Origin: Martinezella rhizogenes
GTDB lineage: Bacteria; Pseudomonadota; Alphaproteobacteria; Rhizobiales; Rhizobiaceae
Direction: 5' to 3'
DNA: 64,000 nt
Assembly: GCF_027460065.1 (NCBI RefSeq)
Contig: NZ_JAPYZZ010000005.1
Coordinates: forward strand, 62,001 to 126,000
How positions within the stretch are numbered: position 1 is the stretch's first letter; each line of letters starts with the position of its first letter. A program made the position numbers and the translations under genes. The notes under the pieces were generated by a model. The model was not told the DNA's origin, did no database searches, and saw nothing but the letters and a program-made list of their open reading frames with translations. Below are positions 25,358 through 34,726 of this stretch, in pieces.

Positions 25358-26101
25358 TCAAACCGTCATGCGGTCCGGCCGGAATGCCTCCAGCAGGCCG
25401 TAATAGGGCTTGGCGACCGGAGTGGCATAAGCCCCGCGTTTGGCGGTGGAAAGCCCCATGGAAACAAGGGATTCTGCCTGCTTGACGGCGGCTGCGACAC
25501 CATCGATGACAGGCACGCCGAATTCGGCGCGCAGCTGGGCGGTCAGGTCTGCCATGCCGGCGCAGCCGAGAACGATTGCCTCCGCCCGGTCTTCCTTCAG
25601 CGCCAGCGCAATCTCCTGCCGCAGCCTTTCGCGGGCGTTCGAAGTGGGGTCCTCAAGTGACAGTACGGGAATATCGGCGGCCCGCACGTTGCAGCGGGCG
25701 GACATGCCATAACGATGAACAAGATGTTCGAGCGGCAACCGCGACCGTTCCATCGTGGTGACGATGGTGAATTTCTGCGCGATGAAGGCGGTGGCGGAGA
25801 CCGCCGCCTCGCAGAGGCCGATGACGGGAATATCGCAAAATGCGCGCGCCGCATCGAGGCCGGTATCGTCGAAACAGGCGATGACGGCCGCATCGACACC
25901 AAGCGCCGGAGCCTTGGCAAGTTCGAGCAGCAGGCCGGGCACGGCAAAAACCTCGTCATAATAACCTTCGATGGAGACAGGCCCCATCGAGGAGGTCACT
26001 GCGAGAATTTCCGTATCCCGGCCGACCACCCGCATGGCGGCGTCGGCGATCGTTGCGGTCATGGATTGGGTGGTGTTGGGATTGACGACGAGGAGGCGCA
26101 T
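25358..26101 (-). CDS. Hydantoin/aspartate racemase-family protein
   Basis: A 247-residue Asp/Glu/hydantoin racemase-superfamily enzyme starting MRLLVVNPNTTQSMT. The two catalytic cysteines are present in VIACFDDTG and VLGCAGMADL, as in hydantoin racemases (HyuE) and related allantoin racemases. It is the last gene of a polyamine-type ABC operon, 11 bp after the permease gene, so it probably acts on the imported compound or a product of it. The true substrate is unknown. Confidence 0.82.
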   Translation of the reverse strand: MRLLVVNPNTTQSMTATIADAAMRVVGRDTEILAVTSSMGPVSIEGYYDEVFAVPGLLLELAKAPALGVDAAVIACFDDTGLDAARAFCDIPVIGLCEAAVSATAFIAQKFTIVTTMERSRLPLEHLVHRYGMSARCNVRAADIPVLSLEDPTSNARERLRQEIALALKEDRAEAIVLGCAGMADLTAQLRAEFGVPVIDGVAAAVKQAESLVSMGLSTAKRGAYATPVAKPYYGLLEAFRPDRMTV

Positions 26102-26112
26102 TGGACGTTTCT

Positions 26113-26931
26113 TTATCCGCGTGAATGGCGGCGGTTGAGGGTGACGATCAGGCCAAGCGTGGCCGCAATCACCAGAAGGGAAAACAGCGTCGTGACGGCA
26201 CCCAGCGCATAAAGCACCGGCGTCGTGACATTGGTGGTCATGCCGTAGATTTCCAGCGGCAGCGTGTTGTAGGTGCCCGCCGTCATGAGTGTGCGGGCGA
26301 ACTCGTCATAGGACAGCGTGAAACCGAAAAGGCCGACGCCGATCAGGCTCGGCGCGATCATCGGCAGCACCACATGGGCGAAGGTCTGCCAGGAGGACGC
26401 ACCGAGATCGCGGGCGGCTTCTTCATAGGATGGGGAGAAGCGGTTGAAGACCGCGAGCATGATGAGCACGCCGAAAGGCAGCGCCCAGGTGAGATGCGCG
26501 CCAAAAGCTGATGTATACCATGAAGGTTCAAGCCCAAGCTGCTGAAAAAGAACACCAATGCCGAGCGAGATGATGATCGACGGCACCACGAGGCTGGCGA
26601 CCGAGAGGTAAAAGAGTGGAGTCGCACCGATAAATTTGCGCCGGAAGGCAAGGCCTGCCAGCAGCGAAACGAGGACGGTGACGGTCATCACCATCAGCCC
26701 AAGCCCGAAGGAGCGGCGGAACGAGCCGCCGAAATCGCCGACCGCCTGCTGTTCGAAGAGATTGCCGAACCAGTGCAGCGAAACGCCGTTCAGCGGAAAG
26801 GTCAACCCGCCATTCGGTCCCTGAAAGGCGAGGATGAGGATGGCCGATAGCGGGCCATAGAGAAACAGCACGAAGAGGGCGAAGAAGAAGGCGAGAATGT
26901 AGAATTCGCGGCCGCGTTTTTCCTGATGCAT
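26113..26931 (-). CDS. ABC transporter permease, PotC-like
   Basis: A 272-residue inner-membrane permease with six helices and the EAA loop (YEEAARDLGASSWQTFAHVVLPMIAPSLIGVG) that docks on the ATPase. It is similar in plan to PotC/YdcV permeases of polyamine and opine importers. It begins 3 bp after its partner permease gene, and the racemase gene follows 11 bp later. Confidence 0.88.
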   Translation of the reverse strand: MHQEKRGREFYILAFFFALFVLFLYGPLSAILILAFQGPNGGLTFPLNGVSLHWFGNLFEQQAVGDFGGSFRRSFGLGLMVMTVTVLVSLLAGLAFRRKFIGATPLFYLSVASLVVPSIIISLGIGVLFQQLGLEPSWYTSAFGAHLTWALPFGVLIMLAVFNRFSPSYEEAARDLGASSWQTFAHVVLPMIAPSLIGVGLFGFTLSYDEFARTLMTAGTYNTLPLEIYGMTTNVTTPVLYALGAVTTLFSLLVIAATLGLIVTLNRRHSRG

Positions 26932-26934
26932 GGA

Positions 26935-27846
26935 TCAAAGCTCCTTGCGGATATCGACGATGCGCAGGATGCCCGCGACCATCAGAAGAACGAGGATGAG
27001 CAGGATGACGGCGTTCGCGGCTGCCGCCGGATATTGCAGCAGCGACATCTGGTTCTTCATCATCAGCGCCACCGAGGCGCTCTGGCCACCGGACATGACC
27101 TGAACGGTGGAGAAATCCGCCATGACCAGCGTCACGACGAAAATGCTGCCGATGGCCATGCCGGGCTTGGCAAGTGGGATGATGACGTTGCTGAGCGTCT
27201 GCCATCCGGTCGCGCCGGCGTCACGCGCCGCCTCGATCAGCGATTTGTCGATACGCATCAGCGTGTTGAAGATCGGCGTGACCATGAACAGCGTATAAAG
27301 ATGCACCATGGCCAGCACCACGGCGAAATCGGAATAGAGCAACCACTCGATTGGCTCAGGAATGATGCCGGTGCCTATCAATGCGCTGTTGACGAGACCG
27401 TTTCGCCCGAGAACCGGAATCCACGAAATCATGCGGATGATGTTCGAGGTCAGGAACGGCACCGTGCAGACGAGAAACAGCACCATCTGCATGGTGGTGG
27501 TGCGAATGTGGAAGGCGAGGAAATAAGCCACCCAGAAACCGCAGAACAGCGTGATCGCCCAGACGATGGCGGCGTATTTCAGCGTGTTGAGATAGGTCTG
27601 CCAGGTGACCCACGAGCCCAGCGTCTCCAGATAATTGAAGGTGACGAAATCTGGATACATCTGGGCGAAGTCGTAATCCCAGAAGCTGACGACGGCGATC
27701 ATGAGGATCGGCAGGGCCAGGAAAAAGCCGAGGATCAGGAAAAGCGGAGCGGCCTGCATATAGGATACGAGCTTTGGCGGCAGGGCGAAGCTGCGGGACG
27801 GCTTTTCCTTTTTGTCGCTGACGCCGATGAGTCTGACCGTCACCAT
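26935..27846 (-). CDS. ABC transporter permease, PotB-like
   Basis: A 303-residue permease with six membrane helices. The EAA loop is IEAARDAGATGWQTLSNVIIPLAKPGMAIG. It is the PotB/YdcU-type partner of the following PotC-like gene. The ATG at 27846 was chosen because the frame upstream reads through low-complexity arginine-rich sequence. A large palindrome separates it from the binding-protein gene. Confidence 0.88.
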   Translation of the reverse strand: MVTVRLIGVSDKKEKPSRSFALPPKLVSYMQAAPLFLILGFFLALPILMIAVVSFWDYDFAQMYPDFVTFNYLETLGSWVTWQTYLNTLKYAAIVWAITLFCGFWVAYFLAFHIRTTTMQMVLFLVCTVPFLTSNIIRMISWIPVLGRNGLVNSALIGTGIIPEPIEWLLYSDFAVVLAMVHLYTLFMVTPIFNTLMRIDKSLIEAARDAGATGWQTLSNVIIPLAKPGMAIGSIFVVTLVMADFSTVQVMSGGQSASVALMMKNQMSLLQYPAAAANAVILLILVLLMVAGILRIVDIRKEL

Positions 27847-27928
27847 GGGGAGCCTTTCGCTGGATTTGCAGAAGTACCGGCGGCAACGCCGCCAGCGAGC
27901 ATGTCGATAAGCCCTCCACACCCTCGTC

Positions 27929-28010
27929 GTCATCCTCGGGCTTGACCCGAGGATCTAACCACGTCTGATGTGGTGGTTCGTTAGATCCTCGGGTCAAGCC
28001 CGAGGATGAC
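27929..28010. repeat. 31-bp perfect inverted repeat, intergenic palindromic element (copy 1)
   Basis: Arms at 27929-27959 and 27980-28010 are exact complements (31 of 31), around a 20-nt loop that starts ACGTC and contains a further short stem. Each arm also holds an internal CCTCGGG/CCCGAGG stem. It lies between the binding-protein gene and the permease genes. Related sequences occur at 34528 and 55812, so this is a dispersed family similar to rhizobial palindromic elements. It probably shapes or stabilises the mRNA. Confidence 0.85.
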
Positions 28011-28079
28011 GGATGAGAGGTGGGGGCCTGTCGTTGCAATTGACCGGCGGCGCTTGCCGCCGGTGTCGTCCTAAAAGCA

Positions 28080-29369
28080 TCAGGCCGCGATGAACTCGTT
28101 CCAGCGGCGGACCATGTAGCGGTCTTCGTCCATGACGGAGTTCCAGCAGGCGACCTTGCCCATGCGTTCCTCGAAGGAACCGCCGTCGCGCACGGCGCCG
28201 GCCTTTTCCATGACCTTGCCATCGGGCGCGATGATATCTCCCTGCGCGGCCTTGCCTTCCACCCAGTAACCCCACTCGTCGGCGGACATGTGTTCCTTGG
28301 CTGTTTCCATGGCGGCGGAATAATAGCCCTGACGGTTGAGGTAAGCGCCGACCCAGCCGGAGGTGTACCAGTTGATATATTCATAGGCCGCGTCGAGCTT
28401 CGCGCCGGACAGGTGCTTCGCAAGGCCAAGACCGCCGCCCCAGGAGCGATAACCTTCCTTCAGCGGCTGGTATTTGCAGGCGATACCCTTGGAACGGACG
28501 GCAGCAACGGCCGGCGACCACATGGACTGGATGATGACTTCGCCCGAGGCCATGAGGTTGACGCTTTCATCGAAGCTCTTCCAGAAAGCGCGGAACTGGC
28601 CGTCCTTCTTGGCCTTGATGAGGAAATCGATGGTCTTGTCGATCTCTTCCTTCGTCATGTTGCCCTTGTCGGCATATTTGATGTTGCCCATGGCTTCCAT
28701 GATCATCGCCGCATCCATGATGCCGATGGACGGGATGTTGAGGATCGAAGTCTTGCCCTTGAACTTCGGGTCCATGATATCGGCCCAGCTGCTGATATCG
28801 CGGCCGACCAGATCGGGACGGATGCCGAGCGTATCGGCATTGTAGATGGTCGGGACCATGGTGAAATAATCTGTCTCACCCTTGGCGAAGGTCTTGTCGC
28901 CGGGCTTCTCGACGTAACCGACCGTGTGCGGCGCGGTGCCCTGTGCAACGACGCTGTCAGGCTTCAGCTTGCCGTTTTTGAACAGCGGCACGATCTTGTC
29001 GTAATATTTCAGCTTCTTGATTTCCATCGGCTGGATGACGCCGGCCGGATAGACCTTCTTGAGGATCCAGTATTCGATATCGGCAATATCATAGGAATTC
29101 GGCTGGGTGACGGCGCGCTGAGCGGCCGCATCCGAATCCGTCGCCGTCATTTCCAGCGTGATGCCAAGATCGGCCTTGCACTTTTCGGCAATGGCGTTGA
29201 GGTTAGAGACGCCGGTGCCGAACTGGCGGATGGTGATGGGGTTCTGTGCCCAGATGGTCGGGAAGCCGGTGATGAGGCCGGAGCCGATCGCCGCACCTGT
29301 CGCGGCCGCGCCTGCCTTCAGAAGGCCGCGGCGGGACAGGCCCTTCTTGCTGTTGGTGATATCGGTCAT
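28080..29369 (-). CDS. ABC transporter substrate-binding protein, PotD/F-like, Tat-type signal
   Basis: A 429-residue periplasmic binding protein with a twin-arginine leader (SRRGLLKAGAAATGAAIG). The mature part resembles spermidine/putrescine-type binding proteins (YDIADIEYWILKKVYPAGVIQPM; DPKFKGKTSILNIPS; AAYEYINWYTSGWVGAYLNRQGYYS). It probably delivers a polyamine-like or amino-acid-derived compound. It is preceded by the ATPase gene and followed, after a large hairpin, by two permeases. Confidence 0.88.
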   Translation of the reverse strand: MTDITNSKKGLSRRGLLKAGAAATGAAIGSGLITGFPTIWAQNPITIRQFGTGVSNLNAIAEKCKADLGITLEMTATDSDAAAQRAVTQPNSYDIADIEYWILKKVYPAGVIQPMEIKKLKYYDKIVPLFKNGKLKPDSVVAQGTAPHTVGYVEKPGDKTFAKGETDYFTMVPTIYNADTLGIRPDLVGRDISSWADIMDPKFKGKTSILNIPSIGIMDAAMIMEAMGNIKYADKGNMTKEEIDKTIDFLIKAKKDGQFRAFWKSFDESVNLMASGEVIIQSMWSPAVAAVRSKGIACKYQPLKEGYRSWGGGLGLAKHLSGAKLDAAYEYINWYTSGWVGAYLNRQGYYSAAMETAKEHMSADEWGYWVEGKAAQGDIIAPDGKVMEKAGAVRDGGSFEERMGKVACWNSVMDEDRYMVRRWNEFIAA

Positions 29370-29399
29370 TTCAAAGTTCTCCTCTGGTTATTTTTGGGG

Positions 29400-30485
29400 T
29401 CACTTCTCTACCCGGCCGAGCACGATGGCATCGGCCGCATTCCATGAAAGCGGTATGGCGTCGCCGGTCCTGACCGGATTTTCGAAAAAGGCGGCATCGC
29501 TGAGGATGACGTTGAAATCCTCGATACCTGCGCCGGTGACGGCGATCTTCACGCTCGCGCCGCGATATTCGACATTCGAGACGATGCCGGTGAAACCGAG
29601 GCCCGGCTGCTCAGCTTCGCCGACGCGCACACGGTCGGTGCGCACGGCAATATCGACCGCACCGTCATCCGGGGCCGTGCCGCTGGCAATAAATGTGCCG
29701 CCGCCTGCCACTTCAAGCGTCACGAGATCACCCGTTTTTTCGCGATAGCGGCCGGAGATGACGTTATGATCCCCCATGAAACGGGCAACGAAAGCGGTGG
29801 CCGGGCGCTCGAATACCTCACGCGGTGTGGCTGCCTGCTCGATGCGGCCGTCATTCATGACGACGACGATATCGGCAAGCGCCATCGCCTCTTCCTGGCT
29901 GTGGGTGACGTGCACGAAGGTGATGCCGAGCGAGGTCTGCAGCTTCTTCAACTCGGCGCGCATGCGGATCTTGAGAAACGGATCGAGCGCCGAAAGCGGC
30001 TCATCCAGCAGCAGCGCCTCCGGATCGGTAATCAGCGCCCGCGCCAGTGCCACACGCTGCTGCTGCCCGCCCGAAAGCTGGGCCGGACGCCGGCTGGCAT
30101 AGGGTTCGAGCTGCATCAGCCGCAGCATCTCCAGCGCCTTGTCACGCCGGCTCTCCTTGTCCGTACCCTTCATCTTGAGGCTGAAGGCGACATTGTCGAC
30201 GAGATCGAGATGCGGAAACAGGGCATAGGACTGGAACATCATCGCCGTGCCGCGCCGCGCCGGCGGCAGATCGGTAACCACCACATTGCCGAGCCTGATA
30301 TCGCCGCTGGAAATGCTCTCGTGCCCGGCAATCATTCTGAGCGTCGAGGTCTTGCCGCAGCCCGATGGCCCGAGCAGGCAGCAATAACTTCCCGCCGGTA
30401 TCTTGAGGCTGATCGCATGCACGGCGGTGGTGGTGCCGTAAATCTTGGATACGGACGCGATGTCGATTGCGACGGCTTTGCTCAT
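29400..30485 (-). CDS. ABC transporter ATP-binding protein, PotA-like
   Basis: A 361-residue ATPase with Walker A (GPSGCGKTS), signature LSGGQQQRVALARAL, Walker B (LLLDEPLSALD), the switch His (VHVTHSQEEA), and a C-terminal TOBE domain. The ATG at 30485 follows AGGAGAG; the upstream in-frame GTG at 30491 is less likely. It is the first gene of an operon that continues with binding protein, two permeases and a racemase. Confidence 0.9.
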   Translation of the reverse strand: MSKAVAIDIASVSKIYGTTTAVHAISLKIPAGSYCCLLGPSGCGKTSTLRMIAGHESISSGDIRLGNVVVTDLPPARRGTAMMFQSYALFPHLDLVDNVAFSLKMKGTDKESRRDKALEMLRLMQLEPYASRRPAQLSGGQQQRVALARALITDPEALLLDEPLSALDPFLKIRMRAELKKLQTSLGITFVHVTHSQEEAMALADIVVVMNDGRIEQAATPREVFERPATAFVARFMGDHNVISGRYREKTGDLVTLEVAGGGTFIASGTAPDDGAVDIAVRTDRVRVGEAEQPGLGFTGIVSNVEYRGASVKIAVTGAGIEDFNVILSDAAFFENPVRTGDAIPLSWNAADAIVLGRVEK

Positions 30486-30711
30486 AAACACTCTCCTGCG
30501 ACATCTTTGTCATGCAGGAGGCGTGCCAATCGGCTTAGCCATTGATATAACAAGAGGTTTTTAAGGCGCTCGACCCGTAGCCCAAATAGCTGCTTAAATT
30601 TGCAGCGATTGTTTTCGATCGATTGGCAAAATTGTATTCAATCTGACGCCAGATTGTAGATATTCTCCGTAGGGAAACACTTGGTGCGGCGGCAGCCGGA
30701 AACCGCCTTGC

Positions 30712-31692
30712 CTATCCCGCCCTGAAGCGGTCGAAGGCTGTGAGATGTTTCACGGTCGGATCGGCATCCCAGCGGTAGATTTCAGTGCGCAGGAAATGCA
30801 GTTCCTCTTCCAGCTTCTCTTCCGGCAGTTCCACCCACCAGGATTTCGGCCGGCCATCGGAACCATCGGACCAGCGATACCCACGCTTCTTGAGGTGATC
30901 CTTCATGTCGAAAGGGCTGTTTTCCGCGTAAATCCGCACCCGTGAACGCCCGCTTGCTTCATAAAGCTCGGCAAAAGGCGTGGCCTCCTGGCCGGGGCGG
31001 GTTTGTTCCAGCACCTCCAGCAGGGCGAAACAATCATCCACCGCGCGATGGCCGTCATGGAAATAGCCAGATTGCCCGATCAGATAACCAAGCTTGTTGC
31101 CTTCGAAACCACGCACCCGCCAGTCAATTTCCGAAACGGAACAGGCCCAGGCTTTGTTACGGAAGATCGGCGAGAAGGCCTCGCAGAATGGACGATCAAA
31201 GCCGGCATTATGGGCGATGATCAGATCGGCATGGGCAATGAGAGAGGTCAGCCGCGCCATGTCGATAGACTGTCCGGTCACCATTTCGTCGGTAATCCCC
31301 GTCAGGCGGGTGATGTCTTCGGGAATGGCAATAGCCGGCTGCCGCAACCCGCCATAGATGCCAGTGACATCACCGATCGCACCCTGGTCATCGAAGGTGA
31401 AGGTGATCACCCCGATTTCGATGATCTCATCCGTGCGATAATCAAGGCCCGTCGTTTCCGTATCGAGGATCACGCCCTGGCGCGGAAATTCCGGCCTTGG
31501 CCTGTCGACGACCGGACGCGGCTGCAGCCTGCGCAGGACACGATAATTGCCGGTGGTTTCAAGATGCGCGGCAAGTGCCTCGTCATCCATGCCGGTCTTT
31601 GGCGCCGCGTCGCGACCACCCGGCTTTCGTCCCTTTTCAGCCTGAGGAAGCCGCGCGACCGCGGGGGCAAAAAAATCCATCTGGGAGGTCAT
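30712..31692 (-). CDS. DnaQ-like DEDDh 3'-5' exonuclease
   Basis: A 326-residue protein with the exonuclease core DTETTGL (Exo I), IAHNAGFDRPF (Exo II) and HRAVDDCFALLEVL (Exo III with the DEDDh His). The C-terminal part (AENSPFDMKDHLKKRGYRWSDG...KSWWVEL) is an extra domain often fused to such exonucleases in Rhizobiales. It should remove 3' nucleotides from DNA or RNA; its cellular role is not fixed. It is monocistronic. Confidence 0.85.
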   Translation of the reverse strand: MTSQMDFFAPAVARLPQAEKGRKPGGRDAAPKTGMDDEALAAHLETTGNYRVLRRLQPRPVVDRPRPEFPRQGVILDTETTGLDYRTDEIIEIGVITFTFDDQGAIGDVTGIYGGLRQPAIAIPEDITRLTGITDEMVTGQSIDMARLTSLIAHADLIIAHNAGFDRPFCEAFSPIFRNKAWACSVSEIDWRVRGFEGNKLGYLIGQSGYFHDGHRAVDDCFALLEVLEQTRPGQEATPFAELYEASGRSRVRIYAENSPFDMKDHLKKRGYRWSDGSDGRPKSWWVELPEEKLEEELHFLRTEIYRWDADPTVKHLTAFDRFRAG

Positions 31693-31883
31693 TATGCGCG
31701 TGTCCGTCGTGCCCGGAAATCAAGATTCAGTACTCCAACATATGCGCAGAGGCTCACAGTAACAACAGCGCTCAGCCTCATCCACAGGAACGGGATATTT
31801 CACAGGGTACAGTTGAGGGTTGCGACTTCAATTTACGATGGTAAAAAAAGCACACCGTTCCCGTGTTTCAGGAGAGAAGAAGA

Positions 31884-32786
31884 ATGCCGCTTCCATCACC
31901 TTCCAACCCGAAAACGCTTGCCGACCAGGGCCAATTGAAGCTGTTTCCGCTGCAAAGCGGCCCGCATTTCGCCAATGTAGGTCTCAGCAACGGGGCGAGC
32001 GGCATTGTTTTCACGGGATATACGCGCGATGCGAGCGTGGACAATGAAGCCTTCTCCTGCTGCGGCAGCTACACCCTGCGCAACTCCGTGCATGCCGCGA
32101 TTGCCGGCACGACCAGCGACAATTGCACGGTCTTTGCCCTGAAAAGCATCATCAACCAGCGCCCCTGCCTGGCGGTCGGAAAGTTCGACCCGGATGGCAA
32201 GCCGCTGGAATTGTCGAAGTCGGAGTTCGATCAGGTCACGAAACCGCTGTTCCAGTTCGCAGACAAGGTTTCACCGATCCTCGGCAGCGAACCGGCGCCG
32301 GGCATTCAGATCCGCAGCGGCGACGCCTCCTATAATTATCAGGTCGATGCACGCAGCGGCCGCTTCCGCTTCACCTATAAGGACAGTATGAGCGGCGGTC
32401 GTTACGGACCTTCGGCCGACGGCAATGTCACTCTCGAGCACGACGGTCATCGCCTCGCCAAAATAAGTGCGAGCGGCAGCTATAGCAGCTCGGACAATTC
32501 GATTGCCGCCTCGGCCTATCGGGATATCGATTCCCGCGGCTTCGAGACGACGGTGCGCAGCGGCCAGGCTTCCGCCATGTTCGGAAGAACCTATACGGAC
32601 AACGCCATCACCCGCAAAATGGGTGTCGGTTACGGCAACACCTCGTTCCGACGCGAGGATACGCCGGGCGGAACGATCAAGGAAAGCCTCGGGCACAAGC
32701 TGGACAAGGTCACGCTTGAAGTCTCCCGCACGCGCGACCGGGCGAAGGGCACCGAATATATGCTGACCATCAAGATGGAGCTTTGA
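31884..32786 (+). CDS. Unknown 300-residue protein, repetitive beta-rich C-terminus
   Basis: I recognise no family. The protein is rich in Ser, Gly, Thr and Tyr. The second half alternates polar/aromatic strands (SYNYQVDARSGRFRFTY, ISASGSYSSSDNSIAAS, KMGVGYGNTSFRRED, TLEVSRTRDRAKG), suggesting a beta-barrel or beta-solenoid-like fold. There is no signal peptide. An adjacent Cys pair lies in AFSCCGSY. The ATG at 31884 is set by GGAGAGAAGAAGA just upstream. It stands alone, convergent with the next gene. Confidence 0.65.
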   Translation: MPLPSPSNPKTLADQGQLKLFPLQSGPHFANVGLSNGASGIVFTGYTRDASVDNEAFSCCGSYTLRNSVHAAIAGTTSDNCTVFALKSIINQRPCLAVGKFDPDGKPLELSKSEFDQVTKPLFQFADKVSPILGSEPAPGIQIRSGDASYNYQVDARSGRFRFTYKDSMSGGRYGPSADGNVTLEHDGHRLAKISASGSYSSSDNSIAASAYRDIDSRGFETTVRSGQASAMFGRTYTDNAITRKMGVGYGNTSFRREDTPGGTIKESLGHKLDKVTLEVSRTRDRAKGTEYMLTIKMEL

Positions 32787-32822
32787 GACATCGGGCAACC
32801 GGGGCGGTTGCGACGGACCGCC

Positions 32823-33236
32823 TCACGAAGCCGGGCGATTGAGAATATCCGCGCAATTGGCGGGATTACCGATGATCTCGCTCGTTTTGATGGTGGAGGC
32901 GGCATTCGCGGTGATCTTGATGATGCAATCGCGGCGATGTTCCTTGATCTTCATGCCCTCGGTTTCCGAAATCCGCGCCTGTCCGTCCACGGTCCTGATT
33001 TCGCGCCGGTTGCTGAGCCCGGCATAGGTCTCCACATCGACCTTCAACCAATAGGATTCGGTTTCGCCGTTTTCGATGATGACCTTGTTCGGGCGGCCGA
33101 GCCGTGCGATTGCGGCATCGCGCGGTTGCCCCACGAAACCCGCAACCGTGCGGGAAATCCCCATCTCCCCGGTGCTGGTGCACGCCGCAACAACGACCAG
33201 AACGGCCGCGAGACATCCGGTTTCAAACCACTTCAT
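32823..33236 (-). CDS. BamE/OmlA-like lipoprotein candidate
   Basis: A 137-residue protein with a lipobox (LVVVAAC), so it is probably lipid-anchored at the envelope. The mature part (VGQPRDAAIARLGRPNKVIIENGETESYWLKV) matches the pattern of SmpA/OmlA/BamE-fold lipoproteins. Four cysteines occur in total. The ATG at 33236 places the signal sequence at the N-terminus; the longer frame does not. Function is inferred from fold only. Confidence 0.65.
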   Translation of the reverse strand: MKWFETGCLAAVLVVVAACTSTGEMGISRTVAGFVGQPRDAAIARLGRPNKVIIENGETESYWLKVDVETYAGLSNRREIRTVDGQARISETEGMKIKEHRRDCIIKITANAASTIKTSEIIGNPANCADILNRPAS

Positions 33237-33404
33237 TTCCAGAACATTCCCCACACCTGCAGCCAACCCCTGTTGGCCAGCATTGGCGGCAAATCTATGC
33301 ACGATCATGTCGCCCCGAAAGATGGCACGGCCGCAAAGCCGATCAACTTGTTATGATCGCCGTGCCTGTGGAGGGAAGAAATATCGGTCCGGCGCTCGCC
33401 GCTG

Positions 33405-34298
33405 CTAACGGTTGCGGAACACGGTGCAGGGAACGCCCGCCCGCCTGATCTCGCCACACAGCGTGTTGGCTTCGGTGCGGGTCTCACGGCCGATGCGGGC
33501 GGCATAACGCGGCCGCGAGCCGAAATTCCCGCCCCGCTGCCGCACGATCAGGGCTCGTTCGGCATTCAGCGGTTCCGAAAGCTGCAATATCGCCCGGGTG
33601 AAAAGCCGGTTGGCCACACCAGGATTATAATGCGCGGCAAGCTGCACACCCCAGGGCGCCCAGTCGGCCGAGGCGATGAGAACCGGATCGTTCATGGTGC
33701 GGGTATCGGCCAGACGCACGCAGGCATCAAGAAACGAAAGGTTGTCATCCAGCGCCGGAGCCGCCTTTTCCGGCGGATTGTCCTTCCAGTTTTCCACGGG
33801 ATATCCGGTGATCGCAAACACATAGTCGCGGGTTTCCGTCGGCAGACGGCCGGTGGCGATGAAATTCCGCAGCCCAGCCTCGCCGGCATTATAGGCTGCG
33901 GCGGCAAGACCGAAATTACCGAACTGCACGTTCAGTTCCGACAGGTAGCGCGAGGAGGCCTCAAGGGCGGCGATAATGTTGAAACTGTCTTCGAGACCAC
34001 GCAGCCGTGCCGTGCCGGGCATGAACTGGGCAATACCCTCCGCTCCTTTCGGACTGACGGCACTGGCCCGGAACAGGCTTTCCCGCCAGATCAACCGGGC
34101 GAAATAATCAGGCGGAACGGCGTGGCGGGTGGCGAGAACCTCGATGGCGCGGCAAAGGTCATTATTGTAACTGCCGGCATTGATGCATAGTTCCGGCGCG
34201 ACATCATGGGAATAAGCGCAGGCGGTCTTTTTCTGGGCGGGCTCCTCGGCTTTCGCCGCGCCGGAGGCTGAGAAAAGCAAACAGAAGGCGAGAGCCAT
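33405..34298 (-). CDS. Lytic transglycosylase (SLT family), secreted
   Basis: About 297 residues with a signal peptide (MALAFCLLFSASGAAKA) and an SLT domain with the catalytic Glu in IWRESLFRASAVSPKGAEGIAQFMP, then AAAAYNAGEAGLRNFI. The C-terminal region (RYAARIGRETRTEANTLCGEIRRAGVPCTVF) looks like a SPOR peptidoglycan-binding domain. The ORF opens further upstream only through TTG codons (34370, 34322); the ATG at 34298 starts directly on the signal peptide, but TTG 34322 after GGGGA is possible. It should cut glycan strands in the periplasm. Confidence 0.82.
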   Translation of the reverse strand: MALAFCLLFSASGAAKAEEPAQKKTACAYSHDVAPELCINAGSYNNDLCRAIEVLATRHAVPPDYFARLIWRESLFRASAVSPKGAEGIAQFMPGTARLRGLEDSFNIIAALEASSRYLSELNVQFGNFGLAAAAYNAGEAGLRNFIATGRLPTETRDYVFAITGYPVENWKDNPPEKAAPALDDNLSFLDACVRLADTRTMNDPVLIASADWAPWGVQLAAHYNPGVANRLFTRAILQLSEPLNAERALIVRQRGGNFGSRPRYAARIGRETRTEANTLCGEIRRAGVPCTVFRNR

Positions 34299-34370
34299 GC
34301 GGCTGGTTGATATTCCTGCCAAGCGAGTGTCCCCGAAAACTCCAACCGTGATGTGCCGATTATCCGTCAA

Positions 34371-34726
34371 TGGGGAAGATATGCCCCGCTTTCGGGCTTG
34401 TCATCAGATATCGAACACCGAAAAAGACCAAACCAATCATGCCGACTTCATCCTCGGGCCTGCCCACTGCTGTCCGGTTTTTGACAGAGGCCTGAAGCTG
34501 GTTGGGAAGAGTAAACATCCCTTCGGCGTCATCCTCGGCCCTGTGCCGAGGATCTAATCACGTCAAATAAAATCAATCGGTTGCAGATATCAGGGACAAG
34601 CCCGAGCATGACGTTGGAGAGTTTGGTACGATCTGTCATCCCACATCCACCGCTATGCTTCAGTGCGCGGATGACGTCGAGAGAATGTGCGCCCTCAGTA
34701 CCGACTTGAGGGCGACTTAGCCTGCC
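34371..34726. other. 356-bp intergenic region
   Basis: No gene is supported here. It contains a degenerate copy of the palindromic element (34528-34612) and the downstream flank of the chemoreceptor gene. Confidence 0.6.
34528..34612. repeat. Palindromic intergenic element (copy 2)
   Basis: The left end ATCCTCGGC-CCTGT-GCCGAGGAT is a perfect stem, followed by ATCTAATCACGT and a decayed right arm (GGGACAAGCCCGAG). It shares this structure and much sequence with the elements at 27929 and 55812. Confidence 0.75.
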
